Shown here: one piece after another, positions 17,633 to 27,357 of the stretch | Layout of the letters: every line of letters starts with the position of its first letter | How positions within the stretch are numbered: the first letter of the stretch is position 1 | DNA from: Ornithinibacillus bavariensis | Lineage (GTDB): Bacteria; Bacillota; Bacilli; Bacillales; Amphibacillaceae | DNA: 64,000 nt | Assembly: GCF_018333235.1 (NCBI RefSeq) | Contig: NZ_BORP01000001.1 | Location: 186,001 to 250,000, forward strand | Direction of reading: 5' to 3' | Notes under the pieces: generated by a model | What the model was told of the DNA's origin: nothing | The model's input: the letters and a program-made list of their open reading frames with translations, nothing else | The model's database searches: none | Translations under genes and position numbers: made by a program

Positions 17633-19352
17633 AAGATTGGGCGTCTTGTGCGGTCTATTCTTATTCCCACTGCTTGTTCCTATAGACATTGCAGCAGCTA
17701 CATCAGTTAATGGGTTGGACGATAGAAACGTTCTTATAACATATTATGGTACAAATGATGAAACCCTAGCGAACGTTTATTTTCTTGACAGTACATTAAG
17801 TGGATTGTTTGAACATGTAGAAATAATTGACTTAAAGAGTGTACGAAAAGCAGACATCGAGAAGCAGGATATTATTATCTATTACGCTACTAAAGAAGGA
17901 GCAAATATTGAGAAGCTAAATTTATTTACAGACTTTAAAGGTGAAGTACTTGGTGTAGGAAAAGAAGCTAAAACCCTTCCACAATTTCGAGATTGGGAGT
18001 TTTTAGGGATGAAATCAATTCATCGTATAGGAGATTTTGAATTGAACTACCCAATTGACCTGTTGTCTGTGAAACCATCAGCTACTGCAAGAGTACTTGT
18101 CGAAGGTCAACAATTTAGTAAGGAATATCCTGTTATGATACAAGATGGTAGAAATTCATTTATAACTATTTCTAGCCTGTTTGCAGAGGGGAGAAATGTT
18201 ATATCAGCAGCATTTTTTGACTTATTTCAGCTGACGAAGCCGAATACTCATCCGGCATATATACGATTAGAGGATATTTCTCCTATGTCTGATCCCAAAT
18301 ATGTATATGAAGCTGCCGATTATTTATTAGATAGAGATATTCCTGTCTATTTGGCAATTATCCCTGTCTATGTAAATCCAGAATCAGATGAAATTGTTAC
18401 GTTATCAGATAAACCGAAGCTTACAAAGGTGTTAAAGGAATTAGTTGATCGAGGGGCTTACGTTATTTCCCATGGTTACACCCATATGTATGGAAATGAA
18501 CAAGAAACTGGAGAGGGATTCGAATTTTGGGATTCGATATTAAATCAGCCAATAACAACCATAAATCCAAAAGATAAGCCAGAGAAAATAATGACAGAAG
18601 ATCAATTCTTAAATAACAAAGAATATGAGCAATATATTCAAGGGATTGAAAGGATAGAGACAGAATATATAAATGGAAAATTAGAGAATTCCATTCATTC
18701 CCTTACTAGATTGGGACTTGCTCCTACAGCTTTTGAAGCGCCACATTATACGATGAGCTCTAACGGCTACCAAGTCACATCTCATTATTTTTCGGCAATC
18801 TTTGGTCAAATACAGGCTACTGATAAAGATTGGCAGGTTATGTTTAGTCCCCTGTTTATTAGCAAACCCTCCTTACTAAATGGAATGATATTATATCCAG
18901 AGACGATTGGCTTTGTTGATCCAGCCTCTTCGAATCCAATTCTAGACATAGAAAAATCACTAAACCAAGTATTACAAGTTCCTGGTTCGGTAATTGGTGG
19001 ATTCTATCATCCGTATTTAGGGAAGGAGTATGGATTAGATTATCTAAAGCAGATGGTGGCACTAATTGAAAACGTGCCGAATGTCGAATGGATTGAATTG
19101 AAAAATGAAAAACATGTTGTTAAGACAGATCTTGTTGAGATTGTTACCTCTGGGAATGGTGAGATAGAAGTAAAAAGTGAATTATCTTGGTTAACAATCA
19201 TAAAGGATAAGTTCGCTGAAGATTCATTAGAAAAATATTTATGGATTATTGTAATCGTAACTGCGATATTCGTAATGTTATTTATCATCCATATTGTAAC
19301 GCTTCGGATGCGTTATCGTAAACGATTATTTAAGGAGACAAAGCATGGCTAA
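17622..19352 (+). CDS. ydaL: YdaL-like exported DUF2334 (polysaccharide deacetylase-like) protein
   Basis: The start at 17622 is chosen over 17589 because AAGGAG lies about ten bases upstream and the N-terminus then becomes a clean signal peptide (MIYKRLGVLCGLFLFPLLVP, ending near IDIAAA). The product is about 576 residues. The central part (about 215-470) is a DUF2334 NodB-like domain: YIRLEDISPMSDP, YVISHGYTHMYGN and FEAPHYTMS hold the Asp and His residues expected for a metal-dependent deacetylase fold. A C-terminal membrane helix (YLWIIVIVTAIFVMLFIIHI) and a basic tail anchor it. It probably modifies or handles the growing polysaccharide outside the membrane. It overlaps ydaM by 8 bases. 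Confidence 0.88.
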   Translation: MIYKRLGVLCGLFLFPLLVPIDIAAATSVNGLDDRNVLITYYGTNDETLANVYFLDSTLSGLFEHVEIIDLKSVRKADIEKQDIIIYYATKEGANIEKLNLFTDFKGEVLGVGKEAKTLPQFRDWEFLGMKSIHRIGDFELNYPIDLLSVKPSATARVLVEGQQFSKEYPVMIQDGRNSFITISSLFAEGRNVISAAFFDLFQLTKPNTHPAYIRLEDISPMSDPKYVYEAADYLLDRDIPVYLAIIPVYVNPESDEIVTLSDKPKLTKVLKELVDRGAYVISHGYTHMYGNEQETGEGFEFWDSILNQPITTINPKDKPEKIMTEDQFLNNKEYEQYIQGIERIETEYINGKLENSIHSLTRLGLAPTAFEAPHYTMSSNGYQVTSHYFSAIFGQIQATDKDWQVMFSPLFISKPSLLNGMILYPETIGFVDPASSNPILDIEKSLNQVLQVPGSVIGGFYHPYLGKEYGLDYLKQMVALIENVPNVEWIELKNEKHVVKTDLVEIVTSGNGEIEVKSELSWLTIIKDKFAEDSLEKYLWIIVIVTAIFVMLFIIHIVTLRMRYRKRLFKETKHG

Positions 19353-20616
19353 TCTATTATTCTATATTTCACTAATTATCATTTGGATCATGCTAATCTA
19401 TCATATGTTTCTCGCCCAAGGTGGATATCAACATTTTAAGCGATATGAGAAAGTTATCCCTTCGTGGGAGGAGAAAATGAAAAAGGTAGAACTTCCAACC
19501 GTAAGCATCTTTATTCCAGCACATAACGAAGAGGTGGTAATTAAACAAACATTGACCGCTATGTCTCGTCTTTATTACCCGAAGGATAAATTAGAGGTAA
19601 TTTTAATTTGCGATAATTGTAGTGATGGAACAAAGGATATTGGAGAACAAATTGCTAAGCAATTCCCGTTTATTCGCATCATGGAAACTGAAGGCGAATT
19701 TAAAGGAAAAGGTAAATCTAGTGCTTTAAATTATGCCTTACAACATTCAAATTCTGAAATTATCGTGGTATATGATGCTGATAATACCCCAGAGCGAAGA
19801 GCAGTTTGGAATTTAGTGATGGGATTGGTAAATGATCCAAACGCAGGAGCCATGGTGGGGAAATTTAGGGTTATAAATGCGAATCATACATGGCTGACAA
19901 AGTTTATTAATATTGAAACAATTTGTTTTCAATGGATGGCACAAGCCGGGCGCTATTATTGGTTTAATATTACAACAATACCTGGCACGAATTTTGCTAT
20001 AAGACGTGAAATTATGGAGCAATTAGGAGGCTGGGATACGTCCGCATTAGCAGAGGATACAGAACTCACGATTCGCGTTTACAATCTGGGCTATTATATT
20101 CGCTTTTTTCCAGCTGCTATTACATGGGAACAAGAACCAGAAACATTTAAGGTATGGTGGAAACAACGGACGAGATGGGCAAGAGGAAATCAATATGTTG
20201 TTTTAAAGTTCTTAGGTAAAATGTTTAGTCTTAAACATAAAAAAATTATGTTTGATATCTTTTATTTCTTTTTTACTTACTTCTTATTTTTCTTCGGCGT
20301 TATTTTGTCCAACATGATATTTATATGTAATTTATTTTTTGACTTGGACCTGCAAATTGGAAATGTTGCTTTAGTGTTATGGGGAATGGCGTTTTTACTG
20401 TTTATAACTGAGATTATGATTAGCTTAAGCATTGAAAGCAATCAGCTTTCAATAAAAAATATTTTGTATGTAATAGGCATGTACTTTACCTATTCGCAAA
20501 TGTGGATTGTCCTTGTTGTATATGCCTTGTTTTTGGAAATCAAAAGGGTTTTAAGAAAAGAGGAACAAGTTTGGTATAAAACCGAACGTTTCAAAGTAGG
20601 TGAAGGAGGCAAATAA
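19345..20616 (+). CDS. ydaM: YdaM-like family 2 glycosyltransferase (polysaccharide synthase)
   Basis: The 423-residue protein is a processive GT2 enzyme of the BcsA/PgaC type. It has an N-terminal helix and then the catalytic domain: FIPAHNEE, the nucleotide-binding ICDNCSDGT, the DxD-like VYDADNTPE, the acceptor-site LAEDTELTIR and the QxxRW motif as QRTRWARG. About four membrane helices follow. No PilZ domain is present, so c-di-GMP control must come from a partner, which fits YdaK. It is the synthase of the operon. The sugar donor is not known. Confidence 0.93.
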   Translation: MANLLFYISLIIIWIMLIYHMFLAQGGYQHFKRYEKVIPSWEEKMKKVELPTVSIFIPAHNEEVVIKQTLTAMSRLYYPKDKLEVILICDNCSDGTKDIGEQIAKQFPFIRIMETEGEFKGKGKSSALNYALQHSNSEIIVVYDADNTPERRAVWNLVMGLVNDPNAGAMVGKFRVINANHTWLTKFINIETICFQWMAQAGRYYWFNITTIPGTNFAIRREIMEQLGGWDTSALAEDTELTIRVYNLGYYIRFFPAAITWEQEPETFKVWWKQRTRWARGNQYVVLKFLGKMFSLKHKKIMFDIFYFFFTYFLFFFGVILSNMIFICNLFFDLDLQIGNVALVLWGMAFLLFITEIMISLSIESNQLSIKNILYVIGMYFTYSQMWIVLVVYALFLEIKRVLRKEEQVWYKTERFKVGEGGK

Positions 20617-20618
20617 CC

Positions 20619-22766
20619 TTGAAGAAAAGAAGGTTATCTATTTTATCAATTATTATTTTATTCTTTTTTATTAATGCTTTACCCCTGGAGGTATTTGCAG
20701 AAAAGGTAGTAGAAATTAACGACAAAAACATACAAATTGTTCGTCAAGAAGTAACAGAACAATCATTGACTAATGAGCCAATAGAATTATATGGCCCGTA
20801 TGCAGAAGCTCAATTTTACTATGAACTACACTCGAATGTTACCGCCAAGGATCAATATTTACAATTGGAGGTGGCAAAGTCAGAGTTACTCATTGACCCG
20901 TCTTCAATCACGATTAAGGTTGACGAGGAGCCTATTTATTCAACTACTCTAGCAGGTGAATCGACTAATATAATAAAGGTGCCATTAGTTGGCGCAGCGT
21001 TGTTAGAAGGAAGTCATACGATTACGGTAAGCTTTGATGGCTTTGTTAAAGAGGGGATCTGTGTTCCACAGTATACAACAGGTAATTGGATGTCCATCCA
21101 ACCGAATTCTTATTTACACATCGATGCTTTACCGAACAATTCGGAGGATATGGCATTATATGACTATCCTAGATTTTATATTGGTTCACTAGAGAATCAA
21201 GTATCCGTCATCACTCCGCAAAATCCATCAATGGAGACATTGCAGAGTGCATATATAATTGCGAATTTCTTATCGAACCAATCAATTGAAAACACGGTAA
21301 CCGTTGTGCAAGAGCAAGAAGTAAAAAAAATGCTTGGAAATAGTATCGTAGTTGGGGGGACTGAGGAATTTAAAACATCTTGGGTTAAGCAGTTAATTCA
21401 AGATGAAATAGCGAATGTAAAGGAAGATTCCTTATATCTCTCCCAAATTCAACTAAAACAAAATAACCAGGCTGCCCGTGCATTGGTAGTTCTAGCAAAA
21501 AAACCGGAAAATATTCTACATAATACTGATCTATTGACCTCTAGTCAATACTATGAACAATTTTCTGGAGATGTTATACAAGTAAGTGAGCTTCCTAAGC
21601 CGATTGAGGGAGACGCGAATGAACAGGAAATTACGTTTAAAGAGATAGGGATGCCCAATATTCAACTAGATAGTCAACATACGAAAACAGAAACATATTA
21701 TTATTCCTTACCGATGGAAACAGGTGCTATTCAAAATCCAACCATGGAACTAAAATTTAAGCGCTCTGCTACTATTCATTCAAATAAAGAAACACTAAAA
21801 GATAAAGAAGAAGTAGCATTAGCTGAAATTGAATTGATTGTAAACATAAATGATGTTCCTTATCCTGTAGATGTTCGTTCTCTAGAGGAAGATGAAAACG
21901 GAAATATAAAGGCGCTTATTCCTATTGATCCAGCAACTCTAAAGGATAAACCGTTAATGACACTGCAAATAGAGACAAGCGGTTTGCGTATGGATCAATC
22001 ATGTGTGGCACTTGATCAAAATAGATGGATTCAACTATTTAATGATAGTAAGCTAATTTTTCCGACGAGTGGGAATGGCGAAAAGTCAGATATGTACTTT
22101 AACAATTTTCCTTATCCATTCTCCAATAAAGCGGAAGAATTAACAATTGTCCTTCCTGAACAAGGAATATCTAGTAAGGATATGCTTTCTTTGTTTAATG
22201 TGTTAACGACTAATAATAGGCTACCTGAAATTAAGCTAAAACAAACATCCGAAATAAAAGAGGAAGACCTGAAAAATGGAAACATTATCTTTATCGGTTC
22301 TTTGGCAGAACACGATTTGTTAATAGCAATGAAAGATGACTTACTGGTAAATTATAAAGAAAATGTTCCACAATTAAGTGCACATGGATTTTTGCAGACA
22401 GAGGTAAACTACTATGGTTTTATGCAGTCTAATCCTTGGAATCAATCGTATTCTATGCTGGTACTAGATAATCTAAATGATAGCAATCAATATTATACTA
22501 GAGATTTCCTATCTTATTTACAGTACTCGGAAAATAATTCATCAATTGCAGTTCAAACAGGACCCGACCAATTCTTTACGAATACACAGCAGTTAGAAAA
22601 AACGAACTTAGATAGTATGGAAGAGAAAAAGGAAAATAGTGATAAGCGTAACATTTTATATTGGTCAATTGGGTTTGGAGTATTAATAATTGCGATGTTC
22701 CTACTTATTATTTATTACATGAAGAGAAGGAAAAAGTTTCATCCAGACAATAAATTAAAGAGATAA
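20619..22766 (+). CDS. ydaN: YdaN-like BcsB-type exopolysaccharide subunit
   Basis: The 715-residue protein starts at a TTG with GGAGG nine bases upstream. It has a signal peptide (residues 1-27, ending VFA) and a C-terminal helix (ILYWSIGFGVLIIAMFLLII) with a basic tail, so the large body is outside the cell. The body matches the BcsB family, with beta-sandwich and flavodoxin-like halves (GSHTITVSFDGFVKEGICVP, then a repeat with PLMTLQIETSGLRMDQSCVA). In cellulose-type synthases BcsB partners the GT2 subunit; here it would partner YdaM. It is the last gene of the operon. Confidence 0.9.
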   Translation: MKKRRLSILSIIILFFFINALPLEVFAEKVVEINDKNIQIVRQEVTEQSLTNEPIELYGPYAEAQFYYELHSNVTAKDQYLQLEVAKSELLIDPSSITIKVDEEPIYSTTLAGESTNIIKVPLVGAALLEGSHTITVSFDGFVKEGICVPQYTTGNWMSIQPNSYLHIDALPNNSEDMALYDYPRFYIGSLENQVSVITPQNPSMETLQSAYIIANFLSNQSIENTVTVVQEQEVKKMLGNSIVVGGTEEFKTSWVKQLIQDEIANVKEDSLYLSQIQLKQNNQAARALVVLAKKPENILHNTDLLTSSQYYEQFSGDVIQVSELPKPIEGDANEQEITFKEIGMPNIQLDSQHTKTETYYYSLPMETGAIQNPTMELKFKRSATIHSNKETLKDKEEVALAEIELIVNINDVPYPVDVRSLEEDENGNIKALIPIDPATLKDKPLMTLQIETSGLRMDQSCVALDQNRWIQLFNDSKLIFPTSGNGEKSDMYFNNFPYPFSNKAEELTIVLPEQGISSKDMLSLFNVLTTNNRLPEIKLKQTSEIKEEDLKNGNIIFIGSLAEHDLLIAMKDDLLVNYKENVPQLSAHGFLQTEVNYYGFMQSNPWNQSYSMLVLDNLNDSNQYYTRDFLSYLQYSENNSSIAVQTGPDQFFTNTQQLEKTNLDSMEEKKENSDKRNILYWSIGFGVLIIAMFLLIIYYMKRRKKFHPDNKLKR

Positions 22767-22779
22767 TCATCTATAATTC

Positions 22780-22836
22780 TAAAAATACAAATAGCAAATT
22801 GCTAGGAGTAAATCTGTTCTCTAGCAATTTGCTATT
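22780..22836 (-). terminator. Terminator between ydaN and the convergent response regulator
   Basis: AATAGCAAATTGCTAG (22790-22805) pairs perfectly with CTAGCAATTTGCTATT (22821-22836). Read on the minus strand it is followed by TTGTATTTTT, so it serves the minus-strand gene well; the plus-strand T-run is poor. Confidence 0.85.
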
Positions 22837-23959
22837 AACCAGAAACTAAAGAGTCATAGATTTTTCTAATGGAAATAGATGGTTCAAGACCTAAATCATT
22901 CGAAATTAAATTACAATAGTCTAAGTAGATTTTAATTGCTTCTGATCGATTATTTTGTTTCATTAGGATTTCCATGCTCTTCTTTATATTCTCATCTAAA
23001 TAGGGTTCTACCTTACGTTGCATCGATAAATAAAATAATGATTTATGTAAATCTTTTCCTTGGTAATAGTTGATTATTTTGTTCAATACAAGCATGATTT
23101 TCTGATGATATTCCTGTGATTTTTCATAAGACCATTCATAACCATTCAATTCAAGATAAGGATCTTTATATAAATTAGCGATTTTTTCGAAAATACTTAT
23201 GTTCGAGTCATTAACACTGTCTAATCCCTTCAGCACATCATCTATTTCGAATGCATCACAAAAAGAAATCCGTAAGTTTAAGCAATAATGCTGGTCTTTA
23301 AATTCAATTGTACCTGCTTGATTCATTTGCTCTAATAGCTTTCTTAGGTGAGAAAGGCATGTATGTAAATGTATCTTTGCTTTTTTATAATCATGATTAG
23401 GCCATAGTTTTTCGATGATGATATCGCGATGTATATACGTATTTCGATAGGTGATGAGAAATGCAAATAGTTCTTTCACTTTAGCAGTTTTAAACGATAC
23501 GGGTTTGTCGTTGTAATAAATTAGAAGCTCACCAAAGGTTTTTACTATAAGTTGATTCGTTGGAGTAGAATCTAATGGTTGATTAGCTATACGATTTAGA
23601 TTTTGTTTTAGTCGATGGATGGTTTTATCAAGTCGTCTTGTAGTTACGGGTTTTAACAAGTAGTCAGTTGAGTCAAGTTCAAATGCATGGATTGCATATT
23701 CTGAATGTGCAGTGACAAACACTATTTGTACATTAGGATTAATCAAATGGATTTCCTTAGCAAGGGTTAGCCCATCAATTTTTTTCATTTCTATATCTAG
23801 AAATGCGACATTAAAGTGGATATCCTTCATATCGGAAAGGACTTGATTTGGATCAGAATAAGCTTTTACAATGTCGATTTCATTATATTGCTTTAGTTTT
23901 TCTATCATAGGGATTAGTGACAATTTTTCATCATCAACTAAAATGGTTTGAATCAACAA
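22835..23959 (-). CDS. Response regulator with SARP-type output (REC, winged helix, BTAD)
   Basis: The 374-residue protein has a receiver domain (1-120; acidic VDDE, phospho-acceptor Asp55 in VAFLDIEM, Thr in VTAHS, Lys in LLKPV). An OmpR/SARP-like winged helix follows (about 140-215; KVKELFAFLITYRN, AKIHLHTCLSHLRKLL), then a helical BTAD region (about 230-370). It is divergent from the large hybrid kinase and is clearly its partner. Its targets are unknown. The position directly after the exopolysaccharide operon suggests, but does not show, control of that operon. Confidence 0.9.
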   Translation of the reverse strand: MLIQTILVDDEKLSLIPMIEKLKQYNEIDIVKAYSDPNQVLSDMKDIHFNVAFLDIEMKKIDGLTLAKEIHLINPNVQIVFVTAHSEYAIHAFELDSTDYLLKPVTTRRLDKTIHRLKQNLNRIANQPLDSTPTNQLIVKTFGELLIYYNDKPVSFKTAKVKELFAFLITYRNTYIHRDIIIEKLWPNHDYKKAKIHLHTCLSHLRKLLEQMNQAGTIEFKDQHYCLNLRISFCDAFEIDDVLKGLDSVNDSNISIFEKIANLYKDPYLELNGYEWSYEKSQEYHQKIMLVLNKIINYYQGKDLHKSLFYLSMQRKVEPYLDENIKKSMEILMKQNNRSEAIKIYLDYCNLISNDLGLEPSISIRKIYDSLVSG

Positions 23960-24066
23960 AAATCATCCTTTATTAGTTAATCATGCAACGAAGATAAATG
24001 TTGTATATTGTTAAATATACATAAAAAATGTAAAAAAATGAAATATTATATAAAAGGAAGTAGCTT

Positions 24067-27060
24067 ATGAGGCAAATAGCTTCGATTATCATATCAATTA
24101 TTGTTGTTATCGTCACCATTATCTTACTTTTATTGAATTTACCAAATGGTAATTATCACCAAGTGAAGGATGGAACATTAAACTTAAGCAATTGGGATGG
24201 AAGTAGTACTGTCCAATTAGATGGAGAGTGGGAGTTTTATCGGGATGTCTTCGTAGATCCTAATGAACATACTAACCTATCCCCTGAATTTATTAGCGTC
24301 CCTACTAATTGGGATGATGAGTTTAACAGGAGTATGTCAGATATACAAGTAGGTACATATCGATTACTTATCGTAGTTCCTGAAGATGACGAGTATGCTT
24401 TACGAATTGATTCTATTCGACATGCTAGTGAAATCTATATAAACGGAGAGTTAGTTGGCGGTCTTGGGGTTCCTTCTTCTAGTCGTGATGAATATAGCTA
24501 CCGTGAAGGAAAATATATTGTAAGAGGACATAGTGTAGAGAAACAATTAGAAATAATAGTCCATGTAGCGAATGCGTCAGAAAATACGAACGGTGGAATT
24601 GTAAAGCCTGTTTTGTTTGGTAAGTCAGATCAAATAAGCTTGGTATCAGATAGAAGTAAGTTTATTGATGGAGTTATCGTTGGTGGATATATCCTATTAG
24701 GTATTATCTTTCTTTTTTATTTTGTACTTCAAAAAAATACCTTAAATGAATTATATTTTTCACTATTTTGTTTTGTACAAGGTATTTATGTTTCAACGCA
24801 AAATGAGAAGCTTATCTATTTACTTTATCCAGAAATACCGATGAAGTGGTTATTAAGTATCCAATTATCCTTTATCAGCTTAGCTGTTTTATTTTTCTTT
24901 CTATTTATTTATGAGACATTTCGTAATAATACTTCGAATAAGTTAACCAAATGGATTAAATGGATCCTCTTATTTCAAGCTATCTATTTTGGTATACCAA
25001 AATCAACTAGTCTTCTATTCAGGTATTTATCATTCGTGCAATATGTATTTGTTAGCGTATTAGCATTAGCCTTTATCTACATTATAGTAATGATTATGAA
25101 AGCTTTTAAGCAGAAAGTCGATGGATCCGATTATTTATTAGTTGCAACTACCTGCTTTACTGCATATGTGACTACTTTAGGTCTTGAACTGCTCTTTCAG
25201 ATAAATACGGAGCAAATTCCATTATTTTTATTTTTAATGATGACCATGACTTTTTCATTTTTTATCGGATACCGTAGGAAGTTATCGTATGAAAGAATTG
25301 ATAATTTATCCAAGGAGTTACTTGTTCTAGGGAATTTTAGAGATCATTTTTTACAAAAAACAACAGAAGAATTAAAGAAGCCCATTCATCAAATTACAGA
25401 GTATACCAATGCTTTAATGCAAGGGAGCAAAGGGCCATTAAAAAAAGAACAATACGAATTAGCTTATCGAATGCATTATTCTAGTAAAAGATTATCTAGC
25501 TTAGTAGAAGACTTAAACTTTGTAAGAGGGGAACATGATCATTTACAGCTTGATATAAAGCCGGTTCAGTTAGCAATAATTGATGAGGTAATCAAGGAGC
25601 ATAGCTTTATTTTAAGGGATTCTAATACCATTAAAATTGAGAATCAGATTCCGGTAGATTTACCGTATGTTTTAGCAGATGAAAATGGTCTAAGGCAAAT
25701 CATTTATCAAATAATCCAGAATGCTATTGCATACACGAAAGAAGGAAAGATTACAGTTTCTGCTTCTTATGATCAAGAAAAAGTTTATGTATCAGTTGAA
25801 GATACCGGTATTGGAATAGAAGAACAATATCAGGAGCAAATATTTAATACCTTCTTCCAAGTATCACGTCCAAATGTTGACAAAAAAGGTAATTTAGGAC
25901 TAGGGTTAACTATCACGAAAAAAATTATCGAATTAATGAATGGTCAGATCTGGGTTCAATCTGTACCTGGAGAAGGTTCGTGTTTTACATTTACGTTACC
26001 AGTTTCTCATGAGAAGGAAATAGCTGCCTCCCTTGATGAAACAGAGTTTTTAGAAGAAAACTCATATCCTATAAAACATTATCAAGCTAGTGATTCTAAA
26101 GTTATCCTATTATTAGATCAAGATTACCAACACCTTGATTATATGACTAAATTATTAATCGAATATGGGTATTCCGTATTAGCATGCAATAGTTCTTCTG
26201 ATGCCTATGATTTATTACAGGAAGCAGCTGTTGATTTGGCAATTATTGATGTTAAGGCACAAGATGAGATAGGGTTTAATTTGTTAAAACAAATAAGAGA
26301 AGAGTATGCCTTAGCTGAATTACCTATTTTATTGTTATCTGCTTCAGGCCATAACATGCCTTATTACATTCAATTAGGTGCAAATGATGTTATCACAAAG
26401 CCTATAGATGTAAAGGAATTTATTTCACATATTCAATCATTATTATTAATAAAAGAATCATTTCGTGACTCAATCCGAAATGAATTGAAATATTATAGTG
26501 GACAAATTGCCCCACATTTTCTTTATAATACGTTAAATACAATCATTGCGTTGATTTATTATGATCCTGAAAAATCTCGTGAAGCACTTGAACATCTATC
26601 TATCTATTTTCGATCTAAATTAGATTCTCAATTACATCAAGAACTGATTCCGTTAGCTAATGAGATTGAATTTGTTCAGTCCTATGTAGAGATAGAGAAG
26701 TTAAGGTATGGGGATAGACTAAAGGTGGTTTATGATATTGATGAAGATATAAATGTACTGATCCCCACCATGACGTTGCAACCACTAGTTGAAAACGCGA
26801 TACAGCACGGTATAGCAAAGATGGATAACGGTGGCATTTTGAAAATGACCGTTAAAAAAGTCGCAGGAACTGTTCTAATTACAATAGAAGATAATGGAAC
26901 AGGAATTCCAGAGAAGAAGCAGGAGGAACTGCTGAAAGGTAATGGTTCTAGATTAGGGTTTAAAAACCCATTTGAAAAGATTCGGTTAATTAAAAATGCT
27001 ACATTTGAGCTAATAAGTAGGGAAGGGAAAGGGACGAAGATAATCATTGAATTAAAATAA
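24067..27060 (+). CDS. Large 7TM hybrid sensor kinase with two kinase modules
   Basis: The 997-residue protein has an N-terminal helix, an extracellular beta-rich sensor (about 35-195; LDGEWEFYRDVF, IYINGELVGGLG, jelly-roll like 7TMR-DISM extracellular domains) and seven helices (about 200-400). Then comes a HisKA-like helical pair in which the phospho-acceptor His is replaced (TTEELKKP, Glu434), followed by an intact ATPase domain. A receiver follows (Asp728), and finally a LytS-type second kinase (QIAPHFLYNTLN, His817) with its own ATPase domain. The last module probably phosphorylates the divergent REC-SARP protein. The sensed signal is unknown; jelly-roll DISM domains often bind carbohydrates. 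Confidence 0.9.
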   Translation: MRQIASIIISIIVVIVTIILLLLNLPNGNYHQVKDGTLNLSNWDGSSTVQLDGEWEFYRDVFVDPNEHTNLSPEFISVPTNWDDEFNRSMSDIQVGTYRLLIVVPEDDEYALRIDSIRHASEIYINGELVGGLGVPSSSRDEYSYREGKYIVRGHSVEKQLEIIVHVANASENTNGGIVKPVLFGKSDQISLVSDRSKFIDGVIVGGYILLGIIFLFYFVLQKNTLNELYFSLFCFVQGIYVSTQNEKLIYLLYPEIPMKWLLSIQLSFISLAVLFFFLFIYETFRNNTSNKLTKWIKWILLFQAIYFGIPKSTSLLFRYLSFVQYVFVSVLALAFIYIIVMIMKAFKQKVDGSDYLLVATTCFTAYVTTLGLELLFQINTEQIPLFLFLMMTMTFSFFIGYRRKLSYERIDNLSKELLVLGNFRDHFLQKTTEELKKPIHQITEYTNALMQGSKGPLKKEQYELAYRMHYSSKRLSSLVEDLNFVRGEHDHLQLDIKPVQLAIIDEVIKEHSFILRDSNTIKIENQIPVDLPYVLADENGLRQIIYQIIQNAIAYTKEGKITVSASYDQEKVYVSVEDTGIGIEEQYQEQIFNTFFQVSRPNVDKKGNLGLGLTITKKIIELMNGQIWVQSVPGEGSCFTFTLPVSHEKEIAASLDETEFLEENSYPIKHYQASDSKVILLLDQDYQHLDYMTKLLIEYGYSVLACNSSSDAYDLLQEAAVDLAIIDVKAQDEIGFNLLKQIREEYALAELPILLLSASGHNMPYYIQLGANDVITKPIDVKEFISHIQSLLLIKESFRDSIRNELKYYSGQIAPHFLYNTLNTIIALIYYDPEKSREALEHLSIYFRSKLDSQLHQELIPLANEIEFVQSYVEIEKLRYGDRLKVVYDIDEDINVLIPTMTLQPLVENAIQHGIAKMDNGGILKMTVKKVAGTVLITIEDNGTGIPEKKQEELLKGNGSRLGFKNPFEKIRLIKNATFELISREGKGTKIIIELK

Positions 27061-27068
27061 TTTATATG

Positions 27069-27101
27069 CGACTGCGTCCATTTCTGGAGCAGTCGTTCTT
27101 T
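27069..27101 (+). terminator. Terminator after the hybrid kinase
   Basis: CGACTGC (27069-27075) pairs with GCAGTCG (27089-27095), then TTCTTTT. The following 27102-27357 holds no gene I can support. Confidence 0.8.
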
Positions 27102-27357
27102 TAGTTATATAATTAAATCATTCATCAAACCACTTTTAATACATACACTGCAAATGCTGTTACTATAGCTGGAGGTACTTACTTGTCATGGAAAAGCATC
27201 TAAACGGTGAGTTAAATTATGAACAAGCCTTTGTTTACGACATCCTAATATCGGAGAGTGTATAGCGTGCTAGGCATGGCAGGCTGATTTCAGACTAAAA
27301 CTATATGTATTCTGATCTTATGCTATTACTTCCTCTTCAGAACTATATCGCATAGGA

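Noticed and set aside
27188-27265. 25-codon plus-strand frame (MEKHLNGELNYEQ...)
   Set aside because: GGAGG lies too far upstream, the peptide is unrecognised and has no helix or motif; chance is a simpler explanation.
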